In this document: piece after piece, positions 50,037-61,595 of the stretch
Position numbering within the stretch: position 1 is the first letter of the stretch
Layout: each line of letters starts with the position of its first letter
Origin: Deinococcus radiotolerans
GTDB taxonomy: Bacteria; Deinococcota; Deinococci; Deinococcales; Deinococcaceae
Direction: 5' to 3'
DNA length: 64,000 bases
NCBI RefSeq assembly: GCF_014647435.1
Contig: NZ_BMPE01000014.1
Span: forward strand, 15,721 to 79,720
Translations under genes and position numbers: made by a program
Notes under the pieces: model-generated
What the model was told of the DNA's origin: nothing
Databases searched by the model: none
Seen by the model: only the letters and a program-made list of their open reading frames with translations

Positions 50037-50067
50037 CACAGCTCTCAGCTCTGAGTCATGAGCTGTG
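50037..50067. promoter_or_regulatory. Nested inverted repeats upstream of hisB
   Basis: CACAGCTC (50037-50044) and GAGCTGTG (50060-50067) form an 8-bp stem. Inside it, CTCAG-CT-CTGAG (50045-50056) makes another perfect palindrome. They lie about 100 bases before the hisB -10. A role as operator or RNA structure is speculative. Confidence 0.35.
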
Positions 50068-50179
50068 AGCACCCGGCTGCCTTCGACCACCCTCAGCGCA
50101 TACCGCTTCCCGCGCACCGCCCCCCCTTCCATCGACAAGGCCACACACCTGCCCCCCCTCGTCCCCTAGCATGCTGGGC

Positions 50180-51408
<1,229 letters not shown>

Positions 51409-51411
51409 GCT

Positions 51412-51690
51412 GTGACGGCCCGGACGGTCACTGTGAACTGCGCCGCAGTGCAGGACGAGACCGAATTCTGGGCTGCCTTCATGCGGGACGTCCCCGACAT
51501 CCATCCCGGGTTCGGCCGGAATCTCGCTGCTTTCCGGGACGCGCTGTGGGGAGGCCCCGGCTGGCCTGATGCCCACGAGGTGAGATTCACGAACTCGGAG
51601 TCACTCGGATCCCTGCGTGGGGACACCTTCAAGCAGTGCCTTGAGGAGATCGCCCGCGAGGTCAATGCCATGCGGCTCGTGTTCTCCTGA
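51412..51690 (+). CDS. Barstar-like protein (ribonuclease inhibitor fold)
   Basis: A 92-residue acidic protein with the barstar pattern. It runs WAAFMRDVPDIHPGFGRNLAAF, the GFGRNL-like family signature, followed by DALWGGPGWPDAHEVRFTNSE and a C-terminal helix LEEIAREVNAM. Barstar proteins neutralise barnase-type RNases. No barnase is adjacent. It is joined to the his genes three bases after hisH (GTG start), so its expression is tied to them. Which nuclease it inhibits, if any, is unknown. Confidence 0.78.
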   Translation: MTARTVTVNCAAVQDETEFWAAFMRDVPDIHPGFGRNLAAFRDALWGGPGWPDAHEVRFTNSESLGSLRGDTFKQCLEEIAREVNAMRLVFS

Positions 51691-51708
51691 GCGCAGGCCG
51701 ATCGCTGG

Positions 51709-52677
51709 TCAGCCGGGCCGGGCCGTGCTCATCAATTCACGGGCCAGTTCAGCCGCGAGCAGGGGCCCGAGCAGGAAGCCCTTGCTGCTCAGGCCGGTCA
51801 GCCGCCACGTGCCACCCTCCTGCGGTCCGGCGTTCAGGCCGGAGAGGCGCGTGCCGGTCCAGTGCCCGGTGACGCGCGCGCCGCGCAGGTCGGTCAGGGC
51901 GGCGCCCTTGCCGAGCAGCCACCCCAGCGACGCGAGGGGCAACCCATCCGGCGTCCAGGTGGGGGAGGGGGTCTCGAAGGTCGCGCCGAGCACCCCGCCG
52001 CGCGCGTCCGGGGCGAGGTACGCGCCGAAGCTGAGGGCGACGCGCGTGACGGCCCGGTCGAGGGTCAGGAGGGTGCCGCGCCGGTGCGTGGCGGCCTCGC
52101 CGCGCCACGTGACGCCGACCGAACCGCTGCAGAACACCACGGCGTCCCCGCTCAGTGTTTCGCCGCCTGCCAGGGTGACGGTGCGGGCCGTCCAGTCCTG
52201 CGCGCGTCCGGTGACGACCGGCGCGCCGGACGCCTGCACGAGGGCGCACGTGAAGGCGGGGCCGTCCACCCACCCGCCGTCCGGGAGGTGCAGGACGTGC
52301 CCCCAGCCGGGCGCCAGGGGTTCCGGCGCGTCTGCCGGGCTCAGCCACGCGTGCTTCAGCGCGGCGGGGAGGTTCCGTTCGAAGCGGGCGCGGGCGCGGT
52401 CGTCCGGGATGGGCCGCAGCACGCCCGATTGCGCGTGTGGGACGGAGAAACCGGCCGCATCCAGCTCGCGCAGCAGCGTCCACGTGAAGCGCATGCCGTC
52501 CAGCGCGCGGGCGTCCACGCCGCCCGACTGGCCGCGCACCGGGTTGATCAGGGCGCTGGGCACGTCGCTCGCGCGGTGCACGCCCGCGTCCACGACCGTC
52601 ACCTGCGCGCCCGCGCGGGCCAGGAAGTACGCCACGCTGGTCCCAGCAATGCCCGCCCCGATCACGAGAACGTGCAT
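51709..52677 (-). CDS. FAD-dependent oxidoreductase, MnmC oxidase-like
   Basis: A 322-residue D-amino-acid-oxidase-type flavoprotein. The FAD loop is [40 protein letters not shown] follows, and [20 protein letters not shown] is the C-terminal closing motif. It fits the oxidase half of MnmC, which removes carboxymethyl from the wobble uridine side chain (cmnm5 to nm5). Its ATG overlaps by one base the stop of the methyltransferase gene upstream (TGATG). Together they make a split MnmC. Other FAD amine oxidases remain possible. Confidence 0.82.
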   Translation of the reverse strand: MHVLVIGAGIAGTSVAYFLARAGAQVTVVDAGVHRASDVPSALINPVRGQSGGVDARALDGMRFTWTLLRELDAAGFSVPHAQSGVLRPIPDDRARARFERNLPAALKHAWLSPADAPEPLAPGWGHVLHLPDGGWVDGPAFTCALVQASGAPVVTGRAQDWTARTVTLAGGETLSGDAVVFCSGSVGVTWRGEAATHRRGTLLTLDRAVTRVALSFGAYLAPDARGGVLGATFETPSPTWTPDGLPLASLGWLLGKGAALTDLRGARVTGHWTGTRLSGLNAGPQEGGTWRLTGLSSKGFLLGPLLAAELARELMSTARPG

Positions 52678-53372
52678 CAGCCCTCCCGCACGGCGCGCAC
52701 GCACTCGCGTTTGCCGGGCGCGCCGGGGCGGCGGTCCACGCGCAGCCCGGCGGCCTCCAGCGAGCGGCGCACGTGCCCGGCGGCGCTGTACGTGCCCAGA
52801 ACGCCCCCCGGCGCAAGGGTGTGGGCCAGTCGCGCCGTGAACGCGGGTGTCCACACGTCCGGATTGCGGCTCGGCGAGAAGCCATCCAGGTACAGCGCCG
52901 TCGCCCAGCCTGCGGGCAGGTCGGCGGTCAGGACGTCCGCGAACGTGACGCGCAGGGTCGCGCCGCCCGCCGTGACCTCGATCTCGCCGCTGCCGCCGCC
53001 CGATTCGGGCCACGCGTCCAGCAGCGCCCGCCACGCGGGGTGATCCTCGGCATCCCCGCCGCGCGCCACGTCCCGCAGCAGGGCGCGGGGGGCTGGGTCG
53101 AACTCGAACGCGTGGTACTCCAGTGGGACGCCGCGCGCCGCGCAGCGGGCCAGGGTCGCGCGGGCGTTCACGCCCACCCCGAAGCCCACCTCCAGCACGC
53201 GCGGGGCGGGGTGCTCGTGCGTGCCCGTGCCCTCCACGAACACATGCCGCGCCTGCGACGCCGCGCCGTGCCGCGACCCGTACGCCTCGCCGAACCGGGC
53301 GTTCAGGGCGGTTCGCGACCCGTCGGGCGTGACCAGCACGTTTGCTGGCGCGTCAGGAGAGGAATCACTCAT
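52677..53372 (-). CDS. mnmD: tRNA (mnm5s2U34) methyltransferase, MnmD-like
   Basis: A 231-residue protein (DUF752/Methyltransf_30). [20 protein letters not shown] is the N-terminal element, and [16 protein letters not shown] is the SAM loop. [19 protein letters not shown] is the catalytic MnmC-type motif, and [20 protein letters not shown] is in the C-terminal part. It methylates nm5s2U in the wobble position of tRNA. In E. coli it is fused to the oxidase; here the oxidase is the next gene, 1-base overlapped. TATCCT lies seven bases before the ATG. Confidence 0.88.
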   Translation of the reverse strand: MSDSSPDAPANVLVTPDGSRTALNARFGEAYGSRHGAASQARHVFVEGTGTHEHPAPRVLEVGFGVGVNARATLARCAARGVPLEYHAFEFDPAPRALLRDVARGGDAEDHPAWRALLDAWPESGGGSGEIEVTAGGATLRVTFADVLTADLPAGWATALYLDGFSPSRNPDVWTPAFTARLAHTLAPGGVLGTYSAAGHVRRSLEAAGLRVDRRPGAPGKRECVRAVREG

Positions 53373-53656
53373 GCCGCGCAGGATACCGGTCTGATACCTG
53401 AGTCGCAGGACGAACAGAACTTGCGCGGAGCTCTGGCACTGCATGTGCGTCATCGGGAGGTGCACCCTCCTACCGGAACGGGAGAGGACCTGACCGGCGT
53501 CCTCTGGGTCATTGCAGTCCTCCTGAACCGTGACCCGCTGCTGCCCTCCTAACCGGGTGTACACTGGCGACACCACAATTCTGTGTCTCCTGCGTGCGTT
53601 CGCCGGTCGCTGCTGCCCCTCCCGAGGGTGCTTCGGGGAAGGAATGGTGATCTTTC
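53373..53656. other. Divergent gap before the EF-G-like gene
   Basis: About 284 bases. TACACT at 53560-53565 is a possible -10 for the EF-G-like gene but lacks a clear -35 at standard spacing. A CCCCTCCC...CGGGG stem (about 53615-53637) precedes the coding start. No gene is supported. Confidence 0.35.
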
Positions 53657-55669
53657 GTGCCTCACCGCATTGTGAGTCTGGCCGCGCACAGCGGCACCGG
53701 GAAGACGACGCTGGCTGAGGCCCTGCTGCTCCGCGGTGGGGTCCTTTCACGTGCAGGCTGCGTCGAGGACGGCACCACCCGCAGTGATCACACGGACGCG
53801 GAGAAGGCGCACGGGTTCTCGATCCAGACCGGGGTGCTGCGCCTGAGTCACGAGGGCACGGACGTGACGGTGCTGGACACGCCGGGCTTCGCGGATTTCG
53901 TGCGAGAGATCCGGGGCGGGATTCGCGCGGCGGACAGCGTGCTGGTGCTCGTCAGCGCGGTGGGCGGCGTGGAGGTCGGTACGGAGCGCGCCTGGGCCAC
54001 GGCGGACCGTTTCGGGATGCCGCGCGTGGTGGTGGTGAACAAGATGGACCGCGAACGGGCGGACTTCTTCACGGTCCTGGCCGACGTGAAAGCCAGCCTG
54101 AAGGGCCCGGTGGCAGCGGCGTTCCTGCCCGTGGGGGAGGGCCCGGACTTCCGCGGAGTGGTAAACGTCCTGACAGGCGAGGTGAGCCCACCACAGGAGC
54201 TGCCCCCCACCCTGACGGGCGCGCTGCGTGAGGCGCGGGACGCGCTGCTGGACGCCATCGTCGAGACGGACGACGACCTGATGGGCCGCTACCTGGAAGG
54301 CGAGGCCATCGGGGATAAGGAACTGGAGGCGGCGTACCTGCGGGCGGTCCACGCGGGTACCCTCTACCCGGTGTTACCCGTGAGTGCCGTGAGCGGTGTA
54401 GGGCTGGACGTGTTGCTGCACCTGATGGTCACGGGGCTACGCAGCGCCCGCGAGCGCGGCCCCCTGACTGGCGTGGACGGGCAGACCCGCGAACCCACTC
54501 CGGATGCCCCCCTGAGCGCGCGGGTGTGGCGGCTGTCCATCGACCCGTTCGTGGGCAAGGTCGCGTACATCCGCGTCTGGAGCGGCACGCTGCGTCCCGG
54601 CGACACGCTGCGCAATACCTCGCAGGACGTGGACGTGCGCCCCATGCACCTGTACGTCCCGAACGGCAAGGACCTCACCGAGGTATCCGAACTGCCTGCC
54701 GGGAGCATCGGCGTCCTGACGAAACTCCCGGACCTGCACGCCGGGGACACCCTGGCCGACCCCGCCCAGCCCATCACGTACGACCCGCTGTGGCTGCCCG
54801 ACCCGGTCCACACGGTCGCCATTCACCCCGCCACCCGCCAGGACGAGGACAAGCTGGGTGCGGCCCTCGCGAAACTGCGCGAGGAGGACCCCACCCTCCA
54901 CTACGCGCGCGAACCGCAGACGGGCGAGCAGCTCCTGTCCGGCATGGGTGACATGCACCTGGGCATCGCCGTGGAGAAGCTGGCCGCGCAGGGCGTCACC
55001 GTGACCACCACCCCGCCCCGCATCCCGTACCGCGAGACCATCCACGCCCCCGCCGAAGCGCAGGGCAAACACAAGAAGCAGAGCGGCGGGCACGGACAGT
55101 ACGGCGACTGCAAGATCCGCATCGAGCCCGGCGAGGGCTTCGCGTTCCGGTCCGCCGTGGTGGGCGGCGCCATCCCCGGCAAGTACATCCCCAGTATTGA
55201 GAAAGGCGTGCAGGACGCCATGCAGCGCGGCGCGCTGGCTGGGTACCCCATGCAGGACGTCCACGTCACCGTGCTCGACGGCAGCTACCACGACGTGGAC
55301 AGCAGCGACATCGCCTTCCGCACCGCCGGCAGCCTCGCCCTGAAAAACGCCGTGGCGAACGCCCGCCCGGGCCTCCTCGAACCCGTTATGCAGCTGCGGG
55401 TCCGCGCCCCAGCCTTGTTCACCGGGGACCTCATCAGCGACCTCCAGACCCGCCGCGCCCGCGTGCAGGGCATGGACCCTGAGGGGACCGTCATCACCGT
55501 CACCGCCCTCGTACCGCAAGCTGAACTCCAGTCGTACAGCGCTGACCTGCGCTCCCTGACCGGCGACCGCGGCGCGTTCAGCGTGAAAGCCCACGGGTAC
55601 CAGCCCGTCCCGGACCACCTTGCCAAGAAGATCATTGAGGCGCGACAGGGCGAACTCGCCCAGGCGTAG
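53657..55669 (+). CDS. EF-G-like translation GTPase (EF-G-2 type)
   Basis: A 670-residue translational GTPase with the five-domain EF-G layout. The P-loop is [15 protein letters not shown], switch DTPGFADF, and [11 protein letters not shown] (NKMD). The domain II beta barrel has [20 protein letters not shown]. The domain IV/V region has [17 protein letters not shown] and [24 protein letters not shown]. It differs from canonical EF-G by lacking the longer insertion after the G domain, and is of the second-copy type (as in Thermus EF-G-2). The GTG at 53657 follows a poor ribosome site. The precise role (ribosome recycling or stress) is uncertain. Confidence 0.85.
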   Translation: MPHRIVSLAAHSGTGKTTLAEALLLRGGVLSRAGCVEDGTTRSDHTDAEKAHGFSIQTGVLRLSHEGTDVTVLDTPGFADFVREIRGGIRAADSVLVLVSAVGGVEVGTERAWATADRFGMPRVVVVNKMDRERADFFTVLADVKASLKGPVAAAFLPVGEGPDFRGVVNVLTGEVSPPQELPPTLTGALREARDALLDAIVETDDDLMGRYLEGEAIGDKELEAAYLRAVHAGTLYPVLPVSAVSGVGLDVLLHLMVTGLRSARERGPLTGVDGQTREPTPDAPLSARVWRLSIDPFVGKVAYIRVWSGTLRPGDTLRNTSQDVDVRPMHLYVPNGKDLTEVSELPAGSIGVLTKLPDLHAGDTLADPAQPITYDPLWLPDPVHTVAIHPATRQDEDKLGAALAKLREEDPTLHYAREPQTGEQLLSGMGDMHLGIAVEKLAAQGVTVTTTPPRIPYRETIHAPAEAQGKHKKQSGGHGQYGDCKIRIEPGEGFAFRSAVVGGAIPGKYIPSIEKGVQDAMQRGALAGYPMQDVHVTVLDGSYHDVDSSDIAFRTAGSLALKNAVANARPGLLEPVMQLRVRAPALFTGDLISDLQTRRARVQGMDPEGTVITVTALVPQAELQSYSADLRSLTGDRGAFSVKAHGYQPVPDHLAKKIIEARQGELAQA

Positions 55670-55673
55670 GCGT

Positions 55674-56342
55674 TCAGGGCCCCAGGTGGGGGAAGATGTC
55701 TCGAATCACGCGGCCGTTCCGGAAGGTGGTGACCTGATCGCCCCGGCCAGGAGCGCCCAGGACCGTCCAGGTGGGCGCTTGCAGCAGCGTGTCCACGTCG
55801 GTCAGGGGTTCGTCAGGTGCGCCGCGCAGCCACAGGAGTTGCGTGGCGCTCAGGCCGACGCTGGAGTCCCGGGGATGGCCGATGAGGCGTTGCACGCTGT
55901 CGGGTGGCGGCGTGAAGCTCAGCGTGCGGTTCAGGTGGGTCAGATCTGTGAACGCGACCCGGATGGTGGGGCAGGACTTGACCTCCAGGCCCTGCCACCA
56001 GCGGGCGAGGGGACCAGGGCCGCTGCTGCCTGAAACCCACTGGACCGGGCCGCGTGGTTCCAGGGTCAGGATGATCGCCTGCGGCACAGACTGGGCGGGG
56101 CGGTGGCCGTCCACGCCGATCTCCACGAGGCGCGGGCCGGTCTGCTCGACCTGCGTGACGCGGACCGGGGTGCTCAGCGGCACGGCGTATTCGATGGTGC
56201 CGTTCCCCCGGACGCAGCGGAGTGGACCGCCGGCGTACACCCAGACGTCCCGCCCGGCCAGCCGCGCCAGTTCCGGCGGGAGGGTGTCGGCCGGGGCGCG
56301 GCCGGCGACCAGCAGAGGCAGCAGGATGGGCCAGGGGCGCAT
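55674..56342 (-). CDS. Secreted hypothetical protein
   Basis: Not recognised. 222 residues with a signal peptide ([19 protein letters not shown], cut near APA-DT). A beta-rich region ([35 protein letters not shown]) and a C-terminal segment resembling a lipoprotein outer-membrane-assembly SmpA/OmlA-like domain ([34 protein letters not shown]) are visible. The latter likeness is tentative. It faces the EF-G-like gene with a 4-base gap. Confidence 0.6.
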   Translation of the reverse strand: MRPWPILLPLLVAGRAPADTLPPELARLAGRDVWVYAGGPLRCVRGNGTIEYAVPLSTPVRVTQVEQTGPRLVEIGVDGHRPAQSVPQAIILTLEPRGPVQWVSGSSGPGPLARWWQGLEVKSCPTIRVAFTDLTHLNRTLSFTPPPDSVQRLIGHPRDSSVGLSATQLLWLRGAPDEPLTDVDTLLQAPTWTVLGAPGRGDQVTTFRNGRVIRDIFPHLGP

Positions 56343-56412
56343 GGCTCTGGCATACCACGGGTGTCCGGCCAGCGCGTCCTCTTATGGCCGTTCGCGGCGT
56401 AGCATCCGGGGC

Positions 56413-57432
<1,020 letters not shown>

Positions 57433-57509
57433 CGCGGGGTGCCGGGGCGGCTCACGCCTCAACTTTCCGTTGATGTGCCCGCCGCCCTGCGCGCGGTAGG
57501 CTCGGGGGC

Positions 57510-58472
57510 ATGACTGTTCCAGAGCCCCCCCTGACCCGTGTGCCGCCCGCTCCGCCTGCCGCGCCCGCGGGGGTGCGGGCGGTCAGCGGGAACCGGGCGG
57601 CGCTGGCGCTGCTGGTGGTGCAGAACGTGGCGTCCGCCCTGCTGGTCGCGGCGGGCCTGCCGCTGGGGACCGCGCTGCTGGGCACCTTCGCCGTGGTCGT
57701 GCTGGTGGGCCTGACGCTCTTCCGGGGCACGCTGGGGGCCCTGTTTCAGGATTCACGCTGGCGCACGCCGCCGTCGTGGGGCATGGCGCTCGCGGCGTTC
57801 GCGCTGGCGTTCCTGGCGTCGCGTGCGTTCGTGCTGGCCTTCGTGACGCTGGTGCCGTCGTCGGCGGACGCGGTGCCGCAGTTCCTCAGCCGGGGCGCGG
57901 ACGTGTGGGTGCTGATCCTCGCGGCGGGCGTCCTGATTCCCATCGCCGAGGAGGTCGCGTTCCGGGGCCTGCTCATGCGTGGGCACGAGCGCGCGGCTGG
58001 TTTCACCGTGGCGGCCCTGACGAGCACGCTGGTGTTCTCGCTGGCGCACGGCGTGCCCGCCAGCATCGTGGGGATCCTGCCGCTGGCGTACGTCCTGGCC
58101 CGCATCGTGCAGCACACCGGCAGCCTGTGGAACAGCGTGATCGTGCACGCGCTGAACAACACCATCGCGGTGGCGCTGGGCAGCGTGCTCGCGGGCCGCC
58201 TGCCGACGGATGCGGGGCAGGCGACCGAACTACTGAAAAATGAGGCGCTGCGCCTGCCGCTGGCCGGAGGCGCGGCGCTGTTCGGGACGGTGGTGCTGGT
58301 CGTCCTGCACCTGTGGCTGACGCCGAAGGCGGACCCGCAGGTGCGCAGCGCGCCCGGCCCGTGGCTGAGTGGGGCGTTCGTGGTGATGCTGCTGTTCGGC
58401 CTGAGTGCTGCCGCGTTCACGATTCCTGGCGTGGCGCAGTGGGCGACGGACCTGCGTGGAGCGCTGAGGTGA
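57510..58472 (+). CDS. CPBP-family intramembrane metalloprotease
   Basis: A 320-residue polytopic protein with about eight helices. [15 protein letters not shown] is the EExxxR motif, [22 protein letters not shown] is motif 2 with conserved His, and [12 protein letters not shown] supplies the third His/Asn. These are the CAAX-protease/bacteriocin-processing (CPBP) features, and they are complete. ATG 57510 is seven bases after TAGGCT. The DUF1232 gene overlaps its stop (GTGA), and another membrane protein follows at 22 bases. Confidence 0.9.
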   Translation: MTVPEPPLTRVPPAPPAAPAGVRAVSGNRAALALLVVQNVASALLVAAGLPLGTALLGTFAVVVLVGLTLFRGTLGALFQDSRWRTPPSWGMALAAFALAFLASRAFVLAFVTLVPSSADAVPQFLSRGADVWVLILAAGVLIPIAEEVAFRGLLMRGHERAAGFTVAALTSTLVFSLAHGVPASIVGILPLAYVLARIVQHTGSLWNSVIVHALNNTIAVALGSVLAGRLPTDAGQATELLKNEALRLPLAGGAALFGTVVLVVLHLWLTPKADPQVRSAPGPWLSGAFVVMLLFGLSAAAFTIPGVAQWATDLRGALR

Positions 58473-58873
58473 CTGACCCTGCCCGGCCTGGCCTGTGGGC
58501 GCGCCTGCGGGCATTCGCGCGGCACCTGAAAGCGGAACTGCTGGCCCTGAGCCACGCCGCGCGGGACCCGCGCACCCCCTGGTACGCGCGGGCGTGGGCG
58601 CTGCTGGTGCTCGCGTACGCCCTGAGTCCCATTGACCTGATCCCGGATTTCATTCCAGTGCTGGGGCAACTCGATGACCTGCTGCTCGTCCCGGCGGGAT
58701 TGTGGGTGGCGCTGCGCCTGATTCCCCCCGAGGTGCTGGCGGACGCCCGGCGCGCCGCAGCCGAGCACCCGGAGAAACTGGCGCGCAGTGCCCTCGGCGC
58801 GGCGCTGATCGTGCTCGTGTACGCTGCGCTGATCGTGCTGGCGTGGGCGTGGTGGCGTTCCCGCAGCGGGTAA
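58469..58873 (+). CDS. DUF1232 membrane protein
   Basis: A 134-residue protein with the DUF1232 signature [20 protein letters not shown] (about 50-69), then a long hydrophobic C-terminal helix ([18 protein letters not shown]). The family is membrane-associated with unknown function. The GTG start overlaps the CPBP protease gene, so the pair is co-translated. Confidence 0.85.
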   Translation: MTDPARPGLWARLRAFARHLKAELLALSHAARDPRTPWYARAWALLVLAYALSPIDLIPDFIPVLGQLDDLLLVPAGLWVALRLIPPEVLADARRAAAEHPEKLARSALGAALIVLVYAALIVLAWAWWRSRSG

Positions 58874-58894
58874 GCGCGTAGCATGCGGGCACTG

Positions 58895-59617
58895 ATGGCC
58901 CGCTCCCGCACGCCCACCCCCGCCCGCTCCGCTGCCTCCACGCCGTCCGCTCCGGCTGACGCGCCGCTGCCCACGTCCATCCTGGCGGGCCCACGGTTGT
59001 TCGCGCGTGCCCTCGCGCAGACCGAACCGCTCATCTGGCGGTACCTGGGCGTCGTCGCGCTCGCCGCCATCCTGTCGGGGGGCGCGTACGCGGCGTTGGT
59101 CCGGCCCGCCGTGAACCTCGCCGCAGAGGTGGCCGGGGGCGCGGCGCCGCTGGCCACGCACGCGCTGAACGTGATTGGCGGGGCGTTCCTGTCCATGTTC
59201 ACGTTCCTGCTCATGTGGGGTCTGGGTCTGCTTGGCGCGGGCCGCGCGGGCCGCCCCGCCGAGGTGTTCGGCGCGACCTTCGCGCTGCTGCCGCCCCTGT
59301 ACGCGCTGGTCATCGTTCTGAGCTTCTTGATTCCCGACGGCGCGTGGCGTCCCACGGCGGACGCGCTTGCGGCGGCTGGGAAGGACCCGAATGCCGCGCA
59401 GCGCCTGGGACTGGCGGGCCTGAAGACCACCTCGGCGGCGTTCCTGCTGCTCGTGGTCACGCTGGTGGCGCCCCTGGTTCAGTCCGGCCTGGCATTCGTG
59501 GCCTTCCGGGAACTGACGGGCCGGGCAGGCCGCGCGGCGCTGGGGGCGCTGCTGCCGCTGCTCCCGGCACTGGCCGTGGGGTTCATTGCGCTGGCGCCCG
59601 TGCTTCTGGCGCGCTGA
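58895..59617 (+). CDS. Multi-spanning membrane protein, Yip1-like
   Basis: A 240-residue membrane protein with five or six helices (for example [79 protein letters not shown]). The pattern resembles Yip1-like proteins, but no sequence motif settles it. The start is uncertain: ATG 58895 is used; ATG 58883 overlaps TAGCAT (58879-58884), and seven bases after that box lies CTG, not ATG. It follows the DUF1232 gene by 21 bases. Confidence 0.65.
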   Translation: MARSRTPTPARSAASTPSAPADAPLPTSILAGPRLFARALAQTEPLIWRYLGVVALAAILSGGAYAALVRPAVNLAAEVAGGAAPLATHALNVIGGAFLSMFTFLLMWGLGLLGAGRAGRPAEVFGATFALLPPLYALVIVLSFLIPDGAWRPTADALAAAGKDPNAAQRLGLAGLKTTSAAFLLLVVTLVAPLVQSGLAFVAFRELTGRAGRAALGALLPLLPALAVGFIALAPVLLAR

Positions 59618-59624
59618 ACGCGAA

Positions 59625-59648
59625 CCGCCCCGCGTGGAGGCGGGGCGG
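59625..59648. terminator. Bidirectional terminator
   Basis: CCGCCCCGC (59625-59633) pairs with GCGGGGCGG (59640-59648) across a 6-base loop. It lies between the Yip1-like gene and the convergent DUF456-type gene. Confidence 0.65.
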
Positions 59649-59666
59649 GGAAGAGGTGGGATCCGG

Positions 59667-60170
59667 TCAGAACACGCTCTTGGCGGGTTCCCACAGCCGC
59701 CACAGTTCGTACAGCCCAATCAGGAGGTGCAGCACGACCTTCGCGGCAATCCCGGCCAGTAGGCCGATCAGGGTGCCCCAGGCGCTGCGCAGCGCGTCCA
59801 TGGGCGCCTTGCGGACAATGAACAGTTCGGCGATCAGCGCTCCGGCCAGTGGCCCCACGATCAGGCCGAACGGGATGATCGGGAAGATGCCCACGATCCC
59901 GCCGATGATCGCGCCCCACACGGCCTGCCTGCTGCCGCCGTACTTGCGGGCGCCCCACGCCGAGGCGACGTTGTCTACCATGCTGATCAGGATCGTGATG
60001 ACCAGGAACGTCAGCAGGAACGGCAGGTCCGGCCAGGGCTGGAAGCCGTCGACCAGGGTGGCAGCGACACTGCCAATGAAGATGATGACGGTGGCGGGCA
60101 GGGCGGGCACGAAGGTGCCGATCATGCCGATCACCCACGCGACGAGGAAGATCAGGAACGCGAGACTCAC
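59667..60170 (-). CDS. DUF456-family membrane protein
   Basis: A 167-residue protein with about four helices. The DUF456 layout is clear: [40 protein letters not shown], then [21 protein letters not shown] and a final amphipathic section. The family's function is unknown. The GTG start at 60170 is placed seven bases after CGTACT, consistent with the local -10 pattern. No ribosome site is obvious. Confidence 0.8.
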   Translation of the reverse strand: MSLAFLIFLVAWVIGMIGTFVPALPATVIIFIGSVAATLVDGFQPWPDLPFLLTFLVITILISMVDNVASAWGARKYGGSRQAVWGAIIGGIVGIFPIIPFGLIVGPLAGALIAELFIVRKAPMDALRSAWGTLIGLLAGIAAKVVLHLLIGLYELWRLWEPAKSVF

Positions 60171-60234
60171 GCGCCTCAGTACGGCCCGGGCCGTGCGAAC
60201 GTTCCCGTACGCCCCAGTGGCATAGCAGAAGAAA

Positions 60235-60252
60235 CCCCCACCGAAGTGGGGG
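60235..60252. terminator. Terminator next to the initiator tRNA
   Basis: CCCCCAC (60235-60241) pairs with GTGGGGG (60246-60252) around a 4-base CGAA loop (TTCG on the minus strand). TTTCTTC follows the minus-strand stem, so it ends the tRNA transcript. A short GTTTGG on the other side could serve the reverse direction. Confidence 0.85.
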
Positions 60253-60256
60253 TGTT

Positions 60257-60335
<79 letters not shown>

Positions 60336-60389
60336 ACTCTGGTTCTTCTTTTCGCTCTTTCTTCGCGTTGCCGCGTTCAGTGCTCAGGA

Positions 60390-60418
60390 ATAGTATCTCC
60401 CGTTTCCGGATCTGTCAA
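60390..60418 (-). promoter_or_regulatory. Sigma-A promoter of the initiator tRNA
   Basis: On the minus strand TTGACA (60413-60418) and TACTAT (60390-60395) are separated by exactly 17 bases, about 50 bases before the tRNA 5' end. This is nearly consensus. Confidence 0.9.
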
Positions 60419-60482
60419 CACCTGGGCTCACGGCGTGCCGCGCGACAGTCCTGCACGCTGGGCGCCGGGTACGCTGGGCGGC

Positions 60483-61493
60483 GTGAGCACGCCCGAACCG
60501 ACCGCCATCCAGACCCGCAAACTGCGGCACATCGAGGCGTGCCTGCGGCCCGACAGCCAGTACGCCCGGCAGACCACCGGGCTGGCGGAAGTGGCGTGGC
60601 CGTACCGGGCGCTGCCCGAGCGCAACCTGGAGGATGTGGACCTGCGCACGAGCTTTCTGGGCCGCTCGCTGGCCGCGCCGGTCCTGATCGGCGCGATGAC
60701 CGGTGGGGCCGAGGCGGCTGGCCGAATCAACCGCAACCTCGCGCTGGCCGCGCAGCGGCTGGGGACCGGCATGATGCTGGGCTCGCAGCGCGTGATGCTG
60801 GAACGCCAGGAGGCCGCCGCGTCCTTTCAGGTGCGGGACGTCGCGCCGGACATTCCCCTGATCGGCAATCTGGGCGGCGCGCAGTTCCTGCTGGGCTACG
60901 GCCCGGAGCAGGCGCGGCGCGCGGTGCGGGAGGTCGGAGCGGACGCGCTGGCCATTCACGTCAATCCGCTGCAGGAGGCCCTGCAGCCGGGCGGCGATAC
61001 CCGCTGGGCGGGCCTGCTGGACCGCCTGGCCGAGGTGATCCCTGCCCTGGACTTCCCGGTGATCCTGAAAGAAGTTGGGCATGGGCTGGACTCCGCGTCG
61101 GCCGCCCTGGCCGCCCCGCTGGGGTTCGCGGCGCTGGACGTGGCGGGCGCAGGCGGAACCAGCTGGGCGCGTGTCGAGCAACTCGTGCAATTCGGCACGG
61201 TGCGCACCCCGGACCTGTGCGATCTGGGCGTCCCCACCGCGCAGGCCCTGCGGGACGCAAAGCTCGCGGCCCCAGGCGTGCCCCTGATCGCGTCAGGCGG
61301 TATCCGCACCGGCCTGGACGCCGCGCGCGCCCTGTGCCTGGGTGCCGAGGTGGTCGCCGTGGCCCGCCCGCTCCTGGAACCTGCCCTGGACAGCGCCGAG
61401 GCGGCCGAGGCCTGGCTGGCGAACTTCATCCACGAACTACGCGTGGCCCTCTTCGTGGGCGGGTACGCCAGCGTGAGCGACCTGCGCGGCTGA
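60483..61493 (+). CDS. fni: Type 2 isopentenyl-diphosphate delta-isomerase
   Basis: A 336-residue FMN-dependent enzyme that interconverts IPP and DMAPP, feeding isoprenoids and carotenoids. TRKLRHIEACL opens the protein, APVLIGAMTGGAEAAGRINRN is the FMN/barrel start, HVNPLQEALQPGGD is the Mg/substrate loop, and DVAGAGGTSWARVE and LIASGGIRTGLDAARAL are the phosphate-binding loops. The GTG at 60483 is used because TACGCT lies seven bases upstream. The longer open frame upstream runs through the tRNA promoter. It stands alone. Confidence 0.93.
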   Translation: MSTPEPTAIQTRKLRHIEACLRPDSQYARQTTGLAEVAWPYRALPERNLEDVDLRTSFLGRSLAAPVLIGAMTGGAEAAGRINRNLALAAQRLGTGMMLGSQRVMLERQEAAASFQVRDVAPDIPLIGNLGGAQFLLGYGPEQARRAVREVGADALAIHVNPLQEALQPGGDTRWAGLLDRLAEVIPALDFPVILKEVGHGLDSASAALAAPLGFAALDVAGAGGTSWARVEQLVQFGTVRTPDLCDLGVPTAQALRDAKLAAPGVPLIASGGIRTGLDAARALCLGAEVVAVARPLLEPALDSAEAAEAWLANFIHELRVALFVGGYASVSDLRG

Positions 61494-61549
61494 ACGGAGC
61501 GCCTGACGGGAACCCTCAAGTTGGCCGCGCCAACGCTGGACACCAGAAA

Positions 61550-61577
61550 GCGGCGGAATGAGGGTGAATTCCGCCGC
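61550..61577. terminator. Bidirectional terminator between fni and ychF
   Basis: GCGGCGGAAT (61550-61559) and ATTCCGCCGC (61568-61577) form a 10-bp stem around 8 bases in the gap between two convergent genes. Confidence 0.75.
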
Positions 61578-61595
61578 GCCTCACATCACTGGTCC

